The notes under the pieces were generated by a model. That model had not been told where the DNA came from and made no database searches. It was given only the letters and a program-made list of their open reading frames with translations. This document shows, in pieces, positions 36,610 to 45,627 of a stretch of 64,000 nucleotides of DNA. How positions within the stretch are numbered: position 1 is the stretch's first letter; each line of letters begins with the position of its first letter. This DNA comes from Hymenobacter plasmatis. GTDB lineage: Bacteria > Bacteroidota > Bacteroidia > Cytophagales > Hymenobacteraceae. The stretch is from assembly GCF_020711255.1 (NCBI RefSeq), contig NZ_JAJFAW010000004.1, positions 186,001 to 250,000 of the forward strand. Reading direction: 5' to 3'. The position numbers and the translations under genes were made by a program.

Positions 36610-36630
36610 GCACTACCGTCTCACGATAAA

Positions 36631-36671
36631 CGCAACAGGCCCCCGCGAGCTATTCGCGGGGGCCTGTTGCG
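36631..36671. terminator. Bidirectional intrinsic terminator
   Basis: Perfect 18-bp GC-rich stem (CGCAACAGGCCCCCGCGA / TCGCGGGGGCCTGTTGCG) with a 5-nt loop, between the convergent ABC-F gene (stop 36609) and the secreted hypothetical gene (stop 36709). T-tracts are absent, so it may work as a stable hairpin roadblock. Confidence 0.75.
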
Positions 36672-36708
36672 TAGCTGGCAGCTTACCAAAGCGGCAGGCA
36701 ACTGCCGC

Positions 36709-37323
36709 TTATTCCCCTGTGGCGATGTTGATAACGCGGTTATCGCCGTCGAACAGGATTTCAAACCAGCCGTCGTATTTCTCGTCGCCGTACCGCGTAT
36801 GGTTAGCCGCAATGGCCTTGTAGTTGATATTCCGGGACCTTCCGGGCTTGGCAATCGGCTTTAAATCTCGGAGCACATTATTGTCTATCAGATACCGGGT
36901 ATAGGTAGTTGGGGCGCCTGACTTGAGGGATTTTGTTTCGGTAAAGGGTTTGATTTCGGAGGTCAGAACGCCGCCCACCCGAAACGCCTGCTCTGGTGAT
37001 TTGCCAAAGGCCAGCGTGTTGTCATTCAGCTCAAAGCCCACCAACCCATCTTTGAGGAAGTAAAGCTTATTGGCGTTGTAGTAATACACCACGGCCGTAT
37101 CGGCTTCCATTTCAAAGTACATACTTCCCTTCCGGGTGGGCCGGCCCAGGGCCTTCACAGCGGCCTTGGTGCCCTGGCCCAAGCCAAGTTTGGTCTTGCT
37201 CCCAGTCTTGGCATTCAGCAGCCCAAGATGCTGCACATCAAAGCCTTTCTGGGCAAAAGCGGTGGTACCCCAGCCCAACTGCCAGGCCATCACAATGGCC
37301 AGGAGGCACGCTATTCTCTTCAT
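36709..37323 (-). CDS. Secreted hypothetical protein
   Basis: Protein of 204 aa from the ATG at 37323 (MKRIACLLAIVMAWQLGWGTTAFAQ, signal peptide); a TTG one codon upstream is possible. The mature part has a regular alternation of strands (VVYYYNANKLYFLKDGLVGFELNDNTLAFGK) and a C-terminal DGWFEILFDGDNRVINIATGE, suggesting a small beta-rich periplasmic domain. I do not recognise the family. It ends at the bidirectional terminator and is followed upstream by another minus-strand lipoprotein gene 47 bp away, with which it may be co-transcribed. Confidence 0.75.
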   Translation of the reverse strand: MKRIACLLAIVMAWQLGWGTTAFAQKGFDVQHLGLLNAKTGSKTKLGLGQGTKAAVKALGRPTRKGSMYFEMEADTAVVYYYNANKLYFLKDGLVGFELNDNTLAFGKSPEQAFRVGGVLTSEIKPFTETKSLKSGAPTTYTRYLIDNNVLRDLKPIAKPGRSRNINYKAIAANHTRYGDEKYDGWFEILFDGDNRVINIATGE

Positions 37324-37370
37324 CAAGGCGGTAGACTTTTTGGTAGTAAAGTAGGGCGCTAAAGTTAGCG

Positions 37371-38222
37371 CTACCTACGAGTACGTACCTGAACAAATTC
37401 CAGCGGTACCGCGCTGCGGCCCACGGGCGCCTGCACCACGAGGCCATCGGCCGCGTCGTAGCGCGGGAAGTAAAGGTAGCCCCGCACCTGATAGCCCGGC
37501 GCCAACGACACCTTGCGCAAGGCAAATTCCTGCAGGTTGGCAGCACGCTCATGCATGGCCTCGGCAGCTACGGCGTGCCCGATTTTGGCAGCCGTGGAAA
37601 TGGCGCTATAAGTAACGGCCGCGTCGTGAATGGCGGCGCGGCTTTGGTATTGTTGGGCGGTTTCCCGCTTGCCGATGCTGGCCACATCGGTGGCCAGGCT
37701 GGCAGCGCCCAGAGCCAGGCCAAACCAGTCGATGCGGGCCGCTTTGTCCGCTTCCTTTTTGGCCCGCTCAGCCAAAGCCATTATTTCGGGCTCAGGGTCG
37801 AAGGCCGACACGGCTTGGGGTGGCAAGGGCGGCAGCGGCAGGGCCATGCTGGCAGCGGCCACGGCAGCCGTTACCTCGGCGCCGGGCAGGGGCTTGGGCC
37901 TCTTAGCTTTCTGGCCCGGGGCTGGTGCCGGAGCCGGCAGCCGGCTGGCTTGGTACTGAAACGCGGCGGGGTCGATGACCAGCGTCCGCTTGGTGGGGTT
38001 AAAGTATTCGGCCTCAAACACGACCCGCGTGGGCTCGTAGCACACGAAACTCAGGCGAACTTCCACGCTGTCGCCCACAGCCAGGGCCTGCTCCCGGCCT
38101 TCGTTGTTCCGGCCTTTGGGTTGAGCTGGTTTCAGCCCCAGCTGATACGTAGGGGCGCAGGCCGTAGTAGCTAGCCCAACCAGAGCCAGTAATTGGAAGT
38201 GGCGGAAGTTAAAAGGCAGCAT
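37371..38222 (-). CDS. Hypothetical lipoprotein
   Basis: Protein of 283 aa from MLPFNFRHFQLLALVGLATTAC, a lipoprotein signal with lipobox ATTAC; a start at 38336 would bury this. The mature part has a strand-rich N-terminal domain (SVEVRLSFVCYEPTRVVFEAEYFNP), a proline-rich linker (residues about 100-150), an Ala-rich helical middle and a final beta segment (YQVRGYLYFPRYDAADGLVVQAP). No enzymatic motif is seen and I do not recognise the family. The cell envelope is the likely location. Confidence 0.75.
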   Translation of the reverse strand: MLPFNFRHFQLLALVGLATTACAPTYQLGLKPAQPKGRNNEGREQALAVGDSVEVRLSFVCYEPTRVVFEAEYFNPTKRTLVIDPAAFQYQASRLPAPAPAPGQKAKRPKPLPGAEVTAAVAAASMALPLPPLPPQAVSAFDPEPEIMALAERAKKEADKAARIDWFGLALGAASLATDVASIGKRETAQQYQSRAAIHDAAVTYSAISTAAKIGHAVAAEAMHERAANLQEFALRKVSLAPGYQVRGYLYFPRYDAADGLVVQAPVGRSAVPLEFVQVRTRR

Positions 38223-38399
38223 AAGACCAGGCGAAAGGAAAAGTGCTTCTGGCCGGAAGATGCTATTTGCTACACTGAGGTTGCAAGGCCCGGCACATTT
38301 ATTTCGCAATATGGTGCTACCCGCCCATTCATTCAAGCCGCGAAATACGCACGGCTTTTTTCAGCTCAATTCGGTGATGCGAAGGCGCTTATTAATAAA

Positions 38400-38759
38400 T
38401 TATTCCGCTCCGCCACTCAGCTCTGCAGGCAGTTGGAACTGCCCGGCCGTATCGGGCGCGAATGGCCACACGTGGCGCACCGCCGCAAGGGGTACCGGCC
38501 CAAATACATGTGCGAAGGCTTCGCCGCGCGAAGCCACCCACTCGCGCTCTACCCGCACATCGGCGGCCGCCAACGCAGCTTCGTCCCACTCCAGCAAAAC
38601 CAAATCGGCCCGCCCGGCATAATACCGGCGGGCCGTTTCGAGTATTTGCGACTGTTCCGAGGAGTGAATAAAGCCCTCGGCCTCCAAATCGGCGCTGGCA
38701 AAAAAGCCGGTTTGTTGGGCATTTTGCCAGTCGCTGGCTTCGGCAATGCGGTAGAGCAC
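38400..38759 (-). CDS. DUF952 family protein
   Basis: Protein of 119 aa matching the DUF952 pattern: LYRIAEASDWQNAQQTG at the start, GFIHSSEQSQILETARRYYAG with the conserved FIHxS segment, LVLLEWDEAAL and the FAHVFGPVPLAAVRHVWPF near the C terminus. DUF952 proteins adopt an ADP-ribosyltransferase-like fold but their substrate is not known. It is transcribed alone, and a family A repeat lies directly upstream of its start. Confidence 0.85.
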   Translation of the reverse strand: MLYRIAEASDWQNAQQTGFFASADLEAEGFIHSSEQSQILETARRYYAGRADLVLLEWDEAALAAADVRVEREWVASRGEAFAHVFGPVPLAAVRHVWPFAPDTAGQFQLPAELSGGAE

Positions 38760-38805
38760 AGTGTTTAAATTATTGAGCTAAAAAAAGCCCGTTATGCTTA
38801 GCGGC

Positions 38806-38897
38806 GTCTGTCATGCTGAGCCTGCGAAGCATCTTATCACCGTTGCACGAATCGTTGTGGCGTGATAAGATGCTTCGCTGTGCTCTGCATGACAGAC
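38806..38897. repeat. Inverted repeat, family A (asymmetric arms)
   Basis: Arms GTCTGTCATGCTGAGCCTGC (left) and, in complement, GTCTGTCATGCAGAGCACAG (right), joined by AAGCATCTTATCAC on both sides; the modules between differ (TGAGCCTGCG against AGAGCACAGCG). The centre is GCACGAATCGT. It lies between the divergently placed DUF952 and minus-strand 128-aa genes. The mixed arms suggest recombination or unequal repair between copies of the family. Confidence 0.88.
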
Positions 38898-38952
38898 GTC
38901 GCGGACATGACGGTGTTTTATCCTTTAATTAGAAGGGACTTTTCAGCCCAAC

Positions 38953-39339
38953 CTACGCCTTCCAAAGCTCCTGCTGCACTTGTTTGCCCACCGTAAGCAT
39001 GATGCGCACGGGGTTCGGTATCAGCGTGATGCGGGCTTCTTTGCCGGGGTACTTCTCCGAGTCAACCCACACGCCTTCTTTGGGCGAGGGCGTGGAGTTG
39101 GGGTCGCTGGGCAGGTAGGCCGTTGGCAGCAGCACGTCGGTGTCGGACTTCAGGTCGGTGTGCACTTTGTCGAGCGCCGTTTCGAGGAAGTCGCCGTACT
39201 CGTCGTTGAAGTCGTCTTCCAGGTCATGCAGGGCCTCTTCTACGTCGTCGTAGCGGGCATCGTCGTAGGTGAGGGTGTGCAGCTCGGCCTTCTTTTCAAT
39301 CAGGGCCACAAGGGCGCGGTTCAGTTCTTCGGTATTCAT
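38953..39339 (-). CDS. Small acidic hypothetical protein
   Basis: Protein of 128 aa from MNTEELNRALVALIEKKAEL; a longer start at 39393 would add a hydrophobic extension that looks spurious. The N-terminal half is strongly acidic and helical (DDVEEALHDLEDDFNDEYGDFLETALDKVHTDL), the C-terminal half basic and beta-like (EARITLIPNPVRIMLTVGKQ). No signal peptide. I do not recognise the family, but the sequence resembles short cytoplasmic proteins common in Bacteroidota. Confidence 0.7.
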   Translation of the reverse strand: MNTEELNRALVALIEKKAELHTLTYDDARYDDVEEALHDLEDDFNDEYGDFLETALDKVHTDLKSDTDVLLPTAYLPSDPNSTPSPKEGVWVDSEKYPGKEARITLIPNPVRIMLTVGKQVQQELWKA

Positions 39340-39491
39340 GGGAGCGCTAAGGCAGATGATTGGGCACAAAAATGGGAATGATTTGCTAAACACTCGCCGC
39401 GGCCGGCTATCAATTTTTAAGTACCAGCCAATTTATATCCGAACCTGTAATTTTACCGCATCATCCCCACCCTCCTTTTTCCCTCCCACCC

Positions 39492-40625
39492 ATGCAATCC
39501 ATGACCTCGCCCGAAGTGCTGGCCCAACCCGCTCAGGATTTCCTGCCCCTGAAAGGCACCGACTTTGTTGAATTCTACGTCGGCAACGCCAAGCAGTCGG
39601 CTTACTACTACCAGGCCGCTTTCGGCTACGAGCTGGTGGCCTACGCCGGCCCCGAAACCGGCCTGCGCGACCGCGCGAGCTACGTGCTGCAGCAGGGCAA
39701 AATCCGGCTGGTGCTCACCACCTCCCTCCTCCCCGACTCCGACATTACGCGGCACGTGGCCCAGCACGGCGACGGCGTGAAGGTGATGGCCCTGTGGGTG
39801 GACGACGCCCGCAAATCCTTCGAAGAAACCACCAAGCGCGGCGCCCGCGTGGCCTTCGAGCCCTACACCATCGAGGACGAATTCGGCTCCGTGACGCTGG
39901 CCGGCATCTATACCTATGGCGAAAGCATCCACACGTTTGTGGAGCGCACCAACTACACCGGGCCCTTCATGCCGGGCTACGTGGCCAAGAAAAGCCTGGT
40001 GCCGCAGGGCGAGCCCGTGGGCCTGCTGCACGTGGACCACTGCGTGGGCAACGTGGGCTGGGGCGAAATGAACACCTGGGTGAAGTTTTACGAAGACGTG
40101 ATGGGCTTCAAATTGCTGCTCACCTTCGACGACGAGGACATCAGCACCGAGTACTCGGCCCTGATGAGCAAGGTGGTGAGCAACGGCAACGGCTACGTGA
40201 AATTCCCCATCAACGAGCCGGCCGAAGGCAAGAAAAAGTCGCAGATTGAGGAGTACCTCGACTACTACCACTCGCCCGGCGTGCAGCACATCGCCATCGC
40301 CACCAACGACATCCGCCGCACCGTAACGGAGCTGCGCCGCCGCGGCGTGGAGTTCCTTTCGGTGCCCGGCACGTACTACGACGACCTGCTCGACCGTATC
40401 GGCGCCATCGACGAAGACTTGGCTTCAATTAAGGAGCTCAACCTGCTCGTGGACCGCGACGAGGAAGGCTACCTGCTCCAGATTTTCACCAAGCCCGTGG
40501 AAGACCGGCCCACCGTTTTCTACGAAATCATCCAGCGCAAAGGCGCCAAGAGCTTCGGCAAAGGCAACTTCAAGGCGCTATTTGAGAGCATTGAGCGCGA
40601 GCAGGCGCTCCGCGGCAATCTGTAG
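39492..40625 (+). CDS. hppD: 4-hydroxyphenylpyruvate dioxygenase
   Basis: Protein of 377 aa. It converts 4-hydroxyphenylpyruvate to homogentisate in tyrosine catabolism. The three iron ligands are recognisable: His183 in HVDHCVGNV, His266 in GVQHIAIATNDI and Glu345 in VFYEIIQRKG, with the typical GFKLLLTFDDEDI and RIGAIDEDLASIKELNLLVDRDEEGYLLQIF region. Two VOC domains (residues about 20-160 and 170-350) are present. Start: ATG at 39492 (MQSMTSP), with a second Met three codons on. No homogentisate dioxygenase gene is seen in the window. Confidence 0.96.
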   Translation: MQSMTSPEVLAQPAQDFLPLKGTDFVEFYVGNAKQSAYYYQAAFGYELVAYAGPETGLRDRASYVLQQGKIRLVLTTSLLPDSDITRHVAQHGDGVKVMALWVDDARKSFEETTKRGARVAFEPYTIEDEFGSVTLAGIYTYGESIHTFVERTNYTGPFMPGYVAKKSLVPQGEPVGLLHVDHCVGNVGWGEMNTWVKFYEDVMGFKLLLTFDDEDISTEYSALMSKVVSNGNGYVKFPINEPAEGKKKSQIEEYLDYYHSPGVQHIAIATNDIRRTVTELRRRGVEFLSVPGTYYDDLLDRIGAIDEDLASIKELNLLVDRDEEGYLLQIFTKPVEDRPTVFYEIIQRKGAKSFGKGNFKALFESIEREQALRGNL

Positions 40626-40639
40626 GTTGAATTATCCGT

Positions 40640-40717
40640 AGAGACGCATATTTGCGTCTTGTCTTTGAGCGTGGCCCCGGCCACCTGTTCGACGACAAGG
40701 CGCAAATATGCGTCTCT
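40640..40717. repeat. Inverted repeat, family C (short copy)
   Basis: A 78-bp copy with arms AGAGACGCATATTTGCGTCT and its near-complement ending AATATGCGTCTCT. The centre has ACCTGTTCGACGAC. The left arm begins 14 bp after the hppD stop, and the right arm ends 31 bp before the phosphomutase ATG, so it fills the gap between two co-oriented genes. Confidence 0.88.
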
Positions 40718-40748
40718 TCATTTCCTGCCCTCACACCTTTTCTTTCCC

Positions 40749-42485
40749 ATGGCCCTATCTCCCGACATTCAGAAGACCGTCGACTCCTGGCTCACGCCCG
40801 ACTACGACGCTCAAACCCAGCTCGCCATCCGCGAAATGGTGGCCAGCGGCCAGCACGAAGCCCTGACCGACGCCTTCTACCGCTCCCTCGAATTCGGGAC
40901 CGGTGGCCTGCGCGGCATCATGGGCCCGGGCTCCAACCGCATGAACCGCTACACGCTGGGCATGGCCACGCAGGGCTTGTGCAACTACTTAATAAAGAGC
41001 TTTCCGGGCCAGGAAATTAAGGTAGCCATTGCGCACGACAGCCGGAACAACAGCGCCGAATTTGCGCAGATTGCAGCCGGCATTTTCTCGGCCAATGGCA
41101 TCACGGTGTATTTATTCGACGCCCTGCGCCCCACGCCCGAGCTGTCGTTCACCATTCGGGAATTGGGTTGCCAAAGCGGCTGTGTGATAACCGCTTCGCA
41201 CAACCCCAAGGAGTACAACGGCTACAAGGTGTACTGGAACGACGGCGCCCAGGTAGTAGCGCCGCACGATAAAAACATCATCGACGAGGTAACTAAAATC
41301 ACCAGTGTCGGAGCGGTTAAATTCGACGCTGACCCTTCTAAAATCATCAGCATTGGCCGCAATCTGGACGCCCTTTATTTTGCCCAGGCGCGCCAGCTCA
41401 GTATTGACCCCGCGGCCATCAAGCGCCAGCACGATTTAAAGATTGTGTACACGCCCATTCACGGCTCGGGCATTGCGCTGGTGCCGGGCTTGCTGAAGGA
41501 GTTTGGCTTCACCAACGTGAGCGTGGTAGATGCCCAGGCCACGCCCGATGGCAACTTCCCCACCGTGCAGTCGCCTAACCCCGAGGAGAAAAGCGCCATG
41601 CAGCTGGCCCTCGACCAGGCCCAGGCCCAGAACGCTGACATTGTATTGGCTACCGACCCCGACGCCGACCGCGTGGGCGTGGGCGTGAAGAACGACAAGG
41701 GCGAATGGGTGCTGCTAAACGGCAACCAGACCGCCGCCCTGCTCACCTACTACCTGCTCTCGGCCCGGCACCGCGCCGGCCAGGCGGCGCCCAACGACTT
41801 CATCGTGTACACCATCGTAACGAGCGAAATCATTGGCGACATCGCCCGCCAGTACAACATCAAAAGCTACCAGACGCTTACCGGCTTCAAGTACATCGCC
41901 GGCATCATCCGCGACCTCGAGGGACGCGAAACCTACGTGGGCGGCGGCGAGGAAAGCTACGGCTACCTCATCGGCGACTTTGTGCGCGACAAAGATGCCG
42001 TGTCGGCCTGCGCCATGATTGCCGAAATGGCCGCCGTGGCCAAAGACCAGGGCCGCACCCTCTACCAGGAAATGGTGCACATGTACGCCCACTACGGCCT
42101 CTACCTGGAAGACCTCATTTCGCTGACCAAGAAAGGCAAGCGCGGCGCCGAGGAAATTCAGGAAATGATGGCCCAACTGCGGGCTACCCCCCCGGCTACC
42201 ATCGCCGGCCTGAAAGTGGTGGAAATCCGGGATTACAAAACCGGCCGCATCCACAACCTCACCACCGGCCGCATTTCCGAAACCGGCCTGGAAAGCTCCA
42301 ACGTGCTCCAGTTCCTCACCGAAGATGGGAGCAAAATATCAGCCCGCCCCAGCGGTACCGAGCCCAAAATCAAGTTCTATTTCAGTGTAAAGGAGCCACT
42401 ACGCTCCGCCGTGGATTACGACCTGGCCACGCGCTTAGCTAAGGAGAAAATCCAGGCGATAATTGCGGATATGAAGCTGCAATAG
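40749..42485 (+). CDS. Phospho-sugar mutase (phosphoglucomutase/phosphomannomutase)
   Basis: Protein of 578 aa from MALSPDIQKTVDSWL. Alpha-D-phosphohexomutase hallmarks: active-site TASHNPKEYNG (phosphoserine near residue 143), metal loop DPDADRVG, sugar loop GGGEESYG and phosphate loop RPSGTEPKIKFY near the C terminus. This is the bacterial PGM2-like form of about 570 aa that interconverts glucose-1-P and glucose-6-P, or the mannose or deoxyribose equivalents. Its TAG stop is the first part of the convergent hairpin at 42483-42590. Confidence 0.94.
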   Translation: MALSPDIQKTVDSWLTPDYDAQTQLAIREMVASGQHEALTDAFYRSLEFGTGGLRGIMGPGSNRMNRYTLGMATQGLCNYLIKSFPGQEIKVAIAHDSRNNSAEFAQIAAGIFSANGITVYLFDALRPTPELSFTIRELGCQSGCVITASHNPKEYNGYKVYWNDGAQVVAPHDKNIIDEVTKITSVGAVKFDADPSKIISIGRNLDALYFAQARQLSIDPAAIKRQHDLKIVYTPIHGSGIALVPGLLKEFGFTNVSVVDAQATPDGNFPTVQSPNPEEKSAMQLALDQAQAQNADIVLATDPDADRVGVGVKNDKGEWVLLNGNQTAALLTYYLLSARHRAGQAAPNDFIVYTIVTSEIIGDIARQYNIKSYQTLTGFKYIAGIIRDLEGRETYVGGGEESYGYLIGDFVRDKDAVSACAMIAEMAAVAKDQGRTLYQEMVHMYAHYGLYLEDLISLTKKGKRGAEEIQEMMAQLRATPPATIAGLKVVEIRDYKTGRIHNLTTGRISETGLESSNVLQFLTEDGSKISARPSGTEPKIKFYFSVKEPLRSAVDYDLATRLAKEKIQAIIADMKLQ

Positions 42486-42590
42486 CGCGCAAGGTTTCAC
42501 GAAGTTTAAAAAGGAAAGTCCCGCAAAGTTTGGCAGAACGTCAAACTTTGCGGGACTTTCCTTTCTAACTCCGCGAACCTTTTCGCGCTA
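42483..42590. terminator. Long two-tier hairpin terminator, ends coincide with both stops
   Basis: Inner perfect stem of 22 bp (AAAGGAAAGTCCCGCAAAGT onward, 42510-42531, with its complement at 42543-42564) and imperfect outer arms TAGCGCGCAAGGTTTC and its complement ending TTCGCGCTA. The left outer arm begins with the TAG of the phosphomutase, and the right arm ends with CTA, the complementary TAG of the minus-strand gene. T-rich stem ends make it usable in both directions. Confidence 0.85.
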
Positions 42591-44753
42591 CAGGCGCACC
42601 CCAATGCCCGGCCCCAGCAGGTAAAACCACTTGCCAGCGCCCAACAGCCGGCCGCCGCCCAGGTACAGCGGGAATGTGAATTTGGCATCGCGGCGCGTGG
42701 GATAAACAGAGCCCAGAATCACAATACCCAGGTCCCGTTCACTGCTGGTTTGCTGGCTGAGGTTGAAGGCGTTGAGGGCCACGAAACCCGCGCCAATTTT
42801 GTACGGGCGCAGGCGGTTGATTTTGTCGGGGCTGTAGAAACTGAGCTGCGCCAGCGTGGCCAATGAGATGCCGCCGAAGTTGCCATAGCCGGTTTCGCCC
42901 TGACGGCGGGTGAGCAGGCCCGCTGGGAAACTCACGTCGATGTCGAACTTATAGCGGCGCTTGAGCACCAGCTCCACGGTTTGGGTGTAACCGGGCTCGG
43001 CGTACTGGCTGGCCTGGTGTTTTACCGTTACCACGATGCGGCTCCAATCGTCGAAGTCGTAGGTTTTGCGCGACAGCAGGGAGTTGAGGCTGAGCGGGTC
43101 GGTCCGGCACTGCTTGTCGGAATAGAAAACGGCGCGGGGCGAGTTGTCGCCGGGGCAAATGACTACGTTGTCGACGCTGCGCATCTCCATCAGTTCGCCT
43201 TTGCTGTTGAGGGTGCGCACTTCAAAGCTCAGGAACTGCTTGCCGTAGAGCTCGTCACCTTTGTCGATGCCATTGGGGTTAAACTGGAATACCACGTCGC
43301 GGATGGTGCCATCGTGCAGCACCGGGCCATCGAGCCGCGTGATGGGCCGGGCTGCCTCACCATAAACCACCGACACAAAATTGAGCGGGTGGGGCCGCTG
43401 AAACTCTCTTACGCCCAGCGTATAGCCGGTGGGCTGCCCGGCGTTGAAGATGGTAATCTTGCGCTTGGCAAAATTCACGGGCACCTGCACCCGATACACC
43501 AACCGGGTATCGGTGCGCACCGACGAATCAGAGCGCATTATCGGCAAATCTTCAAAGGACATCCGCGCTTTTTGCAGGCCCTCGCCTTCCAGGCGCACGT
43601 CCACGGTTTCGCCGGGGCTCACGCTGAGCGAGGGGGTCCATTCGCCGCCCCGGTGCAGCACCTGCGCGCTGCGAATCACGGTTTGGGGCGTGATGTCGAG
43701 GTTGGTGATGTAGCGGGCCACGTCGGCTTCCTTGATGTAGAGGTAGCCTTCAGTTTGGCGGTGCGTGTTGTAGGGGCGCAGGTAGCAGAGCACTCGGTCG
43801 TTGCTCAGGTACTGGCGCGTAAATACTTCGGCAATCAGCGAGCCCCCGGCTTCTTCCTGGTCCTCAATGCGGTATGTGCGGTGCAGCTCGAAGCTGCGGC
43901 CGTTGTCCAGAATCAGCTCAACGCCCCGGCGCCGGCTCAGGTCGTCCATTGTCACGCTACGCTGGTCCGGCGACAGGAACCGCAGGCGGCTTCCTTTCAC
44001 GTTGAACTCCTGCCGCAGCACCGGCAGCTGGTAGCTGAGGCGCCCGCCGGGCAGTAGGCTGGGCCGCTCGGTTTGCAGCTTCACCAGCAGCGTGCGGGCG
44101 CCGAGCTGGTTGGGCAGCACGTGCAGGCGGAGCAAGCCATTGGCTTCGGCCACTACGCGGTAGTCAAAATCGTTGCCGCGCACCCACTCGCCGGTGGCGC
44201 GCACATTGCGGGCGTTCGAGCTGGTTAGCTCAAATACCTTCTCCTCGCCCACAAAAAGTTCGGCATCGGGCACGCGCAACGCCAACGAGGTGCGGGCCAG
44301 CGGCAGCAGCGGCACCACCTGCCGGTGCGGCTCCCGGCCCACCGAGTCAGCCGCCTGCTCCACTACCAAACGCAGAAAGCGGGCAGTGGTCAGGTTCTGA
44401 AACTTGAGGCGCGTGCGAAAACTGCCGTCGTCTTCTTTCGTGAGCGAGTCGAGCTGCTGGTAATCGGGGTTTCGGCGCAGGCGCAGCGGTTTCGAGCTGG
44501 CGGCATTGGCGGGAAACAGGCGCAGCTCCACGGTTTCATCGTCGCGCCGGTGCCACAGGTACAGCGTTGGTATGCCTTGCACCACTACCGTATTTCGGCT
44601 CAACAGGAAGGTAGCGGTATCGGTGCGCAGGCTGACTTCGTGCAACACGGGCGGGCCCGATGGCGCCGTTTGGGCATGGGAAAGACGCGGCGCCATGCCC
44701 CATAAAAGACCAAGAAAGACGAGTGTTACGCGGACAAATAACGAATCAGGCAT
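42588..44753 (-). CDS. Large outer-membrane-like hypothetical protein
   Basis: Protein of 721 aa from MPDSLFVRVTLVFLGLLWGM (signal peptide ending SHAQ); a start at 44912 would bury it. The first 480 residues contain repeated beta-sandwich-like segments, and the last 200 look like a beta-barrel or surface-strand domain (YKIGAGFVALNAFNLSQQ, FTFPLYLGGGRLLGAG, FYLLGPGIGVRL), ending in a strand with an aromatic-rich end. The function is unknown. It is the terminal minus-strand gene before the long hairpin and is preceded by the TMEM175-like gene, 155 bp away. Confidence 0.75.
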   Translation of the reverse strand: MPDSLFVRVTLVFLGLLWGMAPRLSHAQTAPSGPPVLHEVSLRTDTATFLLSRNTVVVQGIPTLYLWHRRDDETVELRLFPANAASSKPLRLRRNPDYQQLDSLTKEDDGSFRTRLKFQNLTTARFLRLVVEQAADSVGREPHRQVVPLLPLARTSLALRVPDAELFVGEEKVFELTSSNARNVRATGEWVRGNDFDYRVVAEANGLLRLHVLPNQLGARTLLVKLQTERPSLLPGGRLSYQLPVLRQEFNVKGSRLRFLSPDQRSVTMDDLSRRRGVELILDNGRSFELHRTYRIEDQEEAGGSLIAEVFTRQYLSNDRVLCYLRPYNTHRQTEGYLYIKEADVARYITNLDITPQTVIRSAQVLHRGGEWTPSLSVSPGETVDVRLEGEGLQKARMSFEDLPIMRSDSSVRTDTRLVYRVQVPVNFAKRKITIFNAGQPTGYTLGVREFQRPHPLNFVSVVYGEAARPITRLDGPVLHDGTIRDVVFQFNPNGIDKGDELYGKQFLSFEVRTLNSKGELMEMRSVDNVVICPGDNSPRAVFYSDKQCRTDPLSLNSLLSRKTYDFDDWSRIVVTVKHQASQYAEPGYTQTVELVLKRRYKFDIDVSFPAGLLTRRQGETGYGNFGGISLATLAQLSFYSPDKINRLRPYKIGAGFVALNAFNLSQQTSSERDLGIVILGSVYPTRRDAKFTFPLYLGGGRLLGAGKWFYLLGPGIGVRL

Positions 44754-44908
44754 CCCATCGGGCAGGCGAAAATACGGCCTCACGGCCGTAAAGGTCGAGC
44801 TTTGCTTGCCCGGCTGCAACGGTTCGTCGCTAAATAAATAATGAAGCTTCCCAAGCCAAAAAGCCGCATCGCGACCAGCAATATGTTCCCTGCAAATGCC
44901 GCTTCCCC

Positions 44909-45547
44909 TCACGGGGCCAGTGGCGCGGCCTCTGCCTTCCCAAAAGCACTGGGATTGGTGTTAAAGAAAATGAAATAGAACGGAATCAGGGCGAAAATGG
45001 CCAGGGCCAGCCACAAGCTGACGAACGCCACCCCCACCCCCGTGCTGTACAGCAACGGCCCCAATACCAGCGAACGCCACGAAATACGGCGAAAAAGCAC
45101 CTGGTCGATGCCCGGCACCAACAGCCCGGGATGGCGCTGCACGTAGAACCGAATGAGCAGGAACGACAGCGACATGACCGCCATTACGCCCCCAAACACC
45201 GCCGCCGACACCGGGTTGGTGAGGTAGTCGCCCAGCAGCGCCGTGGGAAATGGAATGAACGAACACCACAGCAACAGATTGGCATTGAGCCAGAACACCA
45301 CGTGGTCCAACACCTGAATCTGGCTCAGCAGCCGGTGGTGGTTAACCCAGATAACGCACATCATCAGGAAGCTGGCCATCCAGCTCAGCACCTTGGGGAG
45401 CAACCCCAGCAGGGCGTGCCCCAGCTCCAGCCCCGACTGGGGGTGCACAAGGTGGGGCACCTTGATTTCGAGCACCAGCAACGTGACGATGATGGCGAAG
45501 ACCCCATCGCTGAAAGCTTCGACCCGGTGCTTGGCAAAGTAGTCCAT
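44909..45547 (-). CDS. TMEM175-like potassium channel family protein (DUF1211)
   Basis: Protein of 212 aa. The family signature RVEAFSDGVFAIIVTLLVLE starts at Arg8 (RxxxFSDGVFAI), the pore-forming segment of bacterial TMEM175. Five to six transmembrane helices follow, with WVNHHRLLSQIQ between helices 2 and 3, as in the family. Bacterial members assemble as tetrameric potassium channels. Inner membrane location. The gene is isolated and followed by an HxlR remnant on the other strand. Confidence 0.88.
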   Translation of the reverse strand: MDYFAKHRVEAFSDGVFAIIVTLLVLEIKVPHLVHPQSGLELGHALLGLLPKVLSWMASFLMMCVIWVNHHRLLSQIQVLDHVVFWLNANLLLWCSFIPFPTALLGDYLTNPVSAAVFGGVMAVMSLSFLLIRFYVQRHPGLLVPGIDQVLFRRISWRSLVLGPLLYSTGVGVAFVSLWLALAIFALIPFYFIFFNTNPSAFGKAEAAPLAP

Positions 45548-45627
45548 CTCAATAAGGGCAGGCCGAAAAAGGTGAGAACCAGAGCAGGCACCTGCCCCGC
45601 ATCACCCTACAAGATAGTACCTTCCCC

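Noticed and set aside
36631..36671. The GC-rich hairpin as an inverted-repeat mobile element
   Set aside because: A perfect 18-bp stem with a 5-nt loop between two convergent stops is better explained as a terminator; no other copy was seen.
42981..44057. A 358-codon open frame on the plus strand
   Set aside because: Antisense to the outer-membrane-like protein gene at 42588-44753; composition not protein-like.
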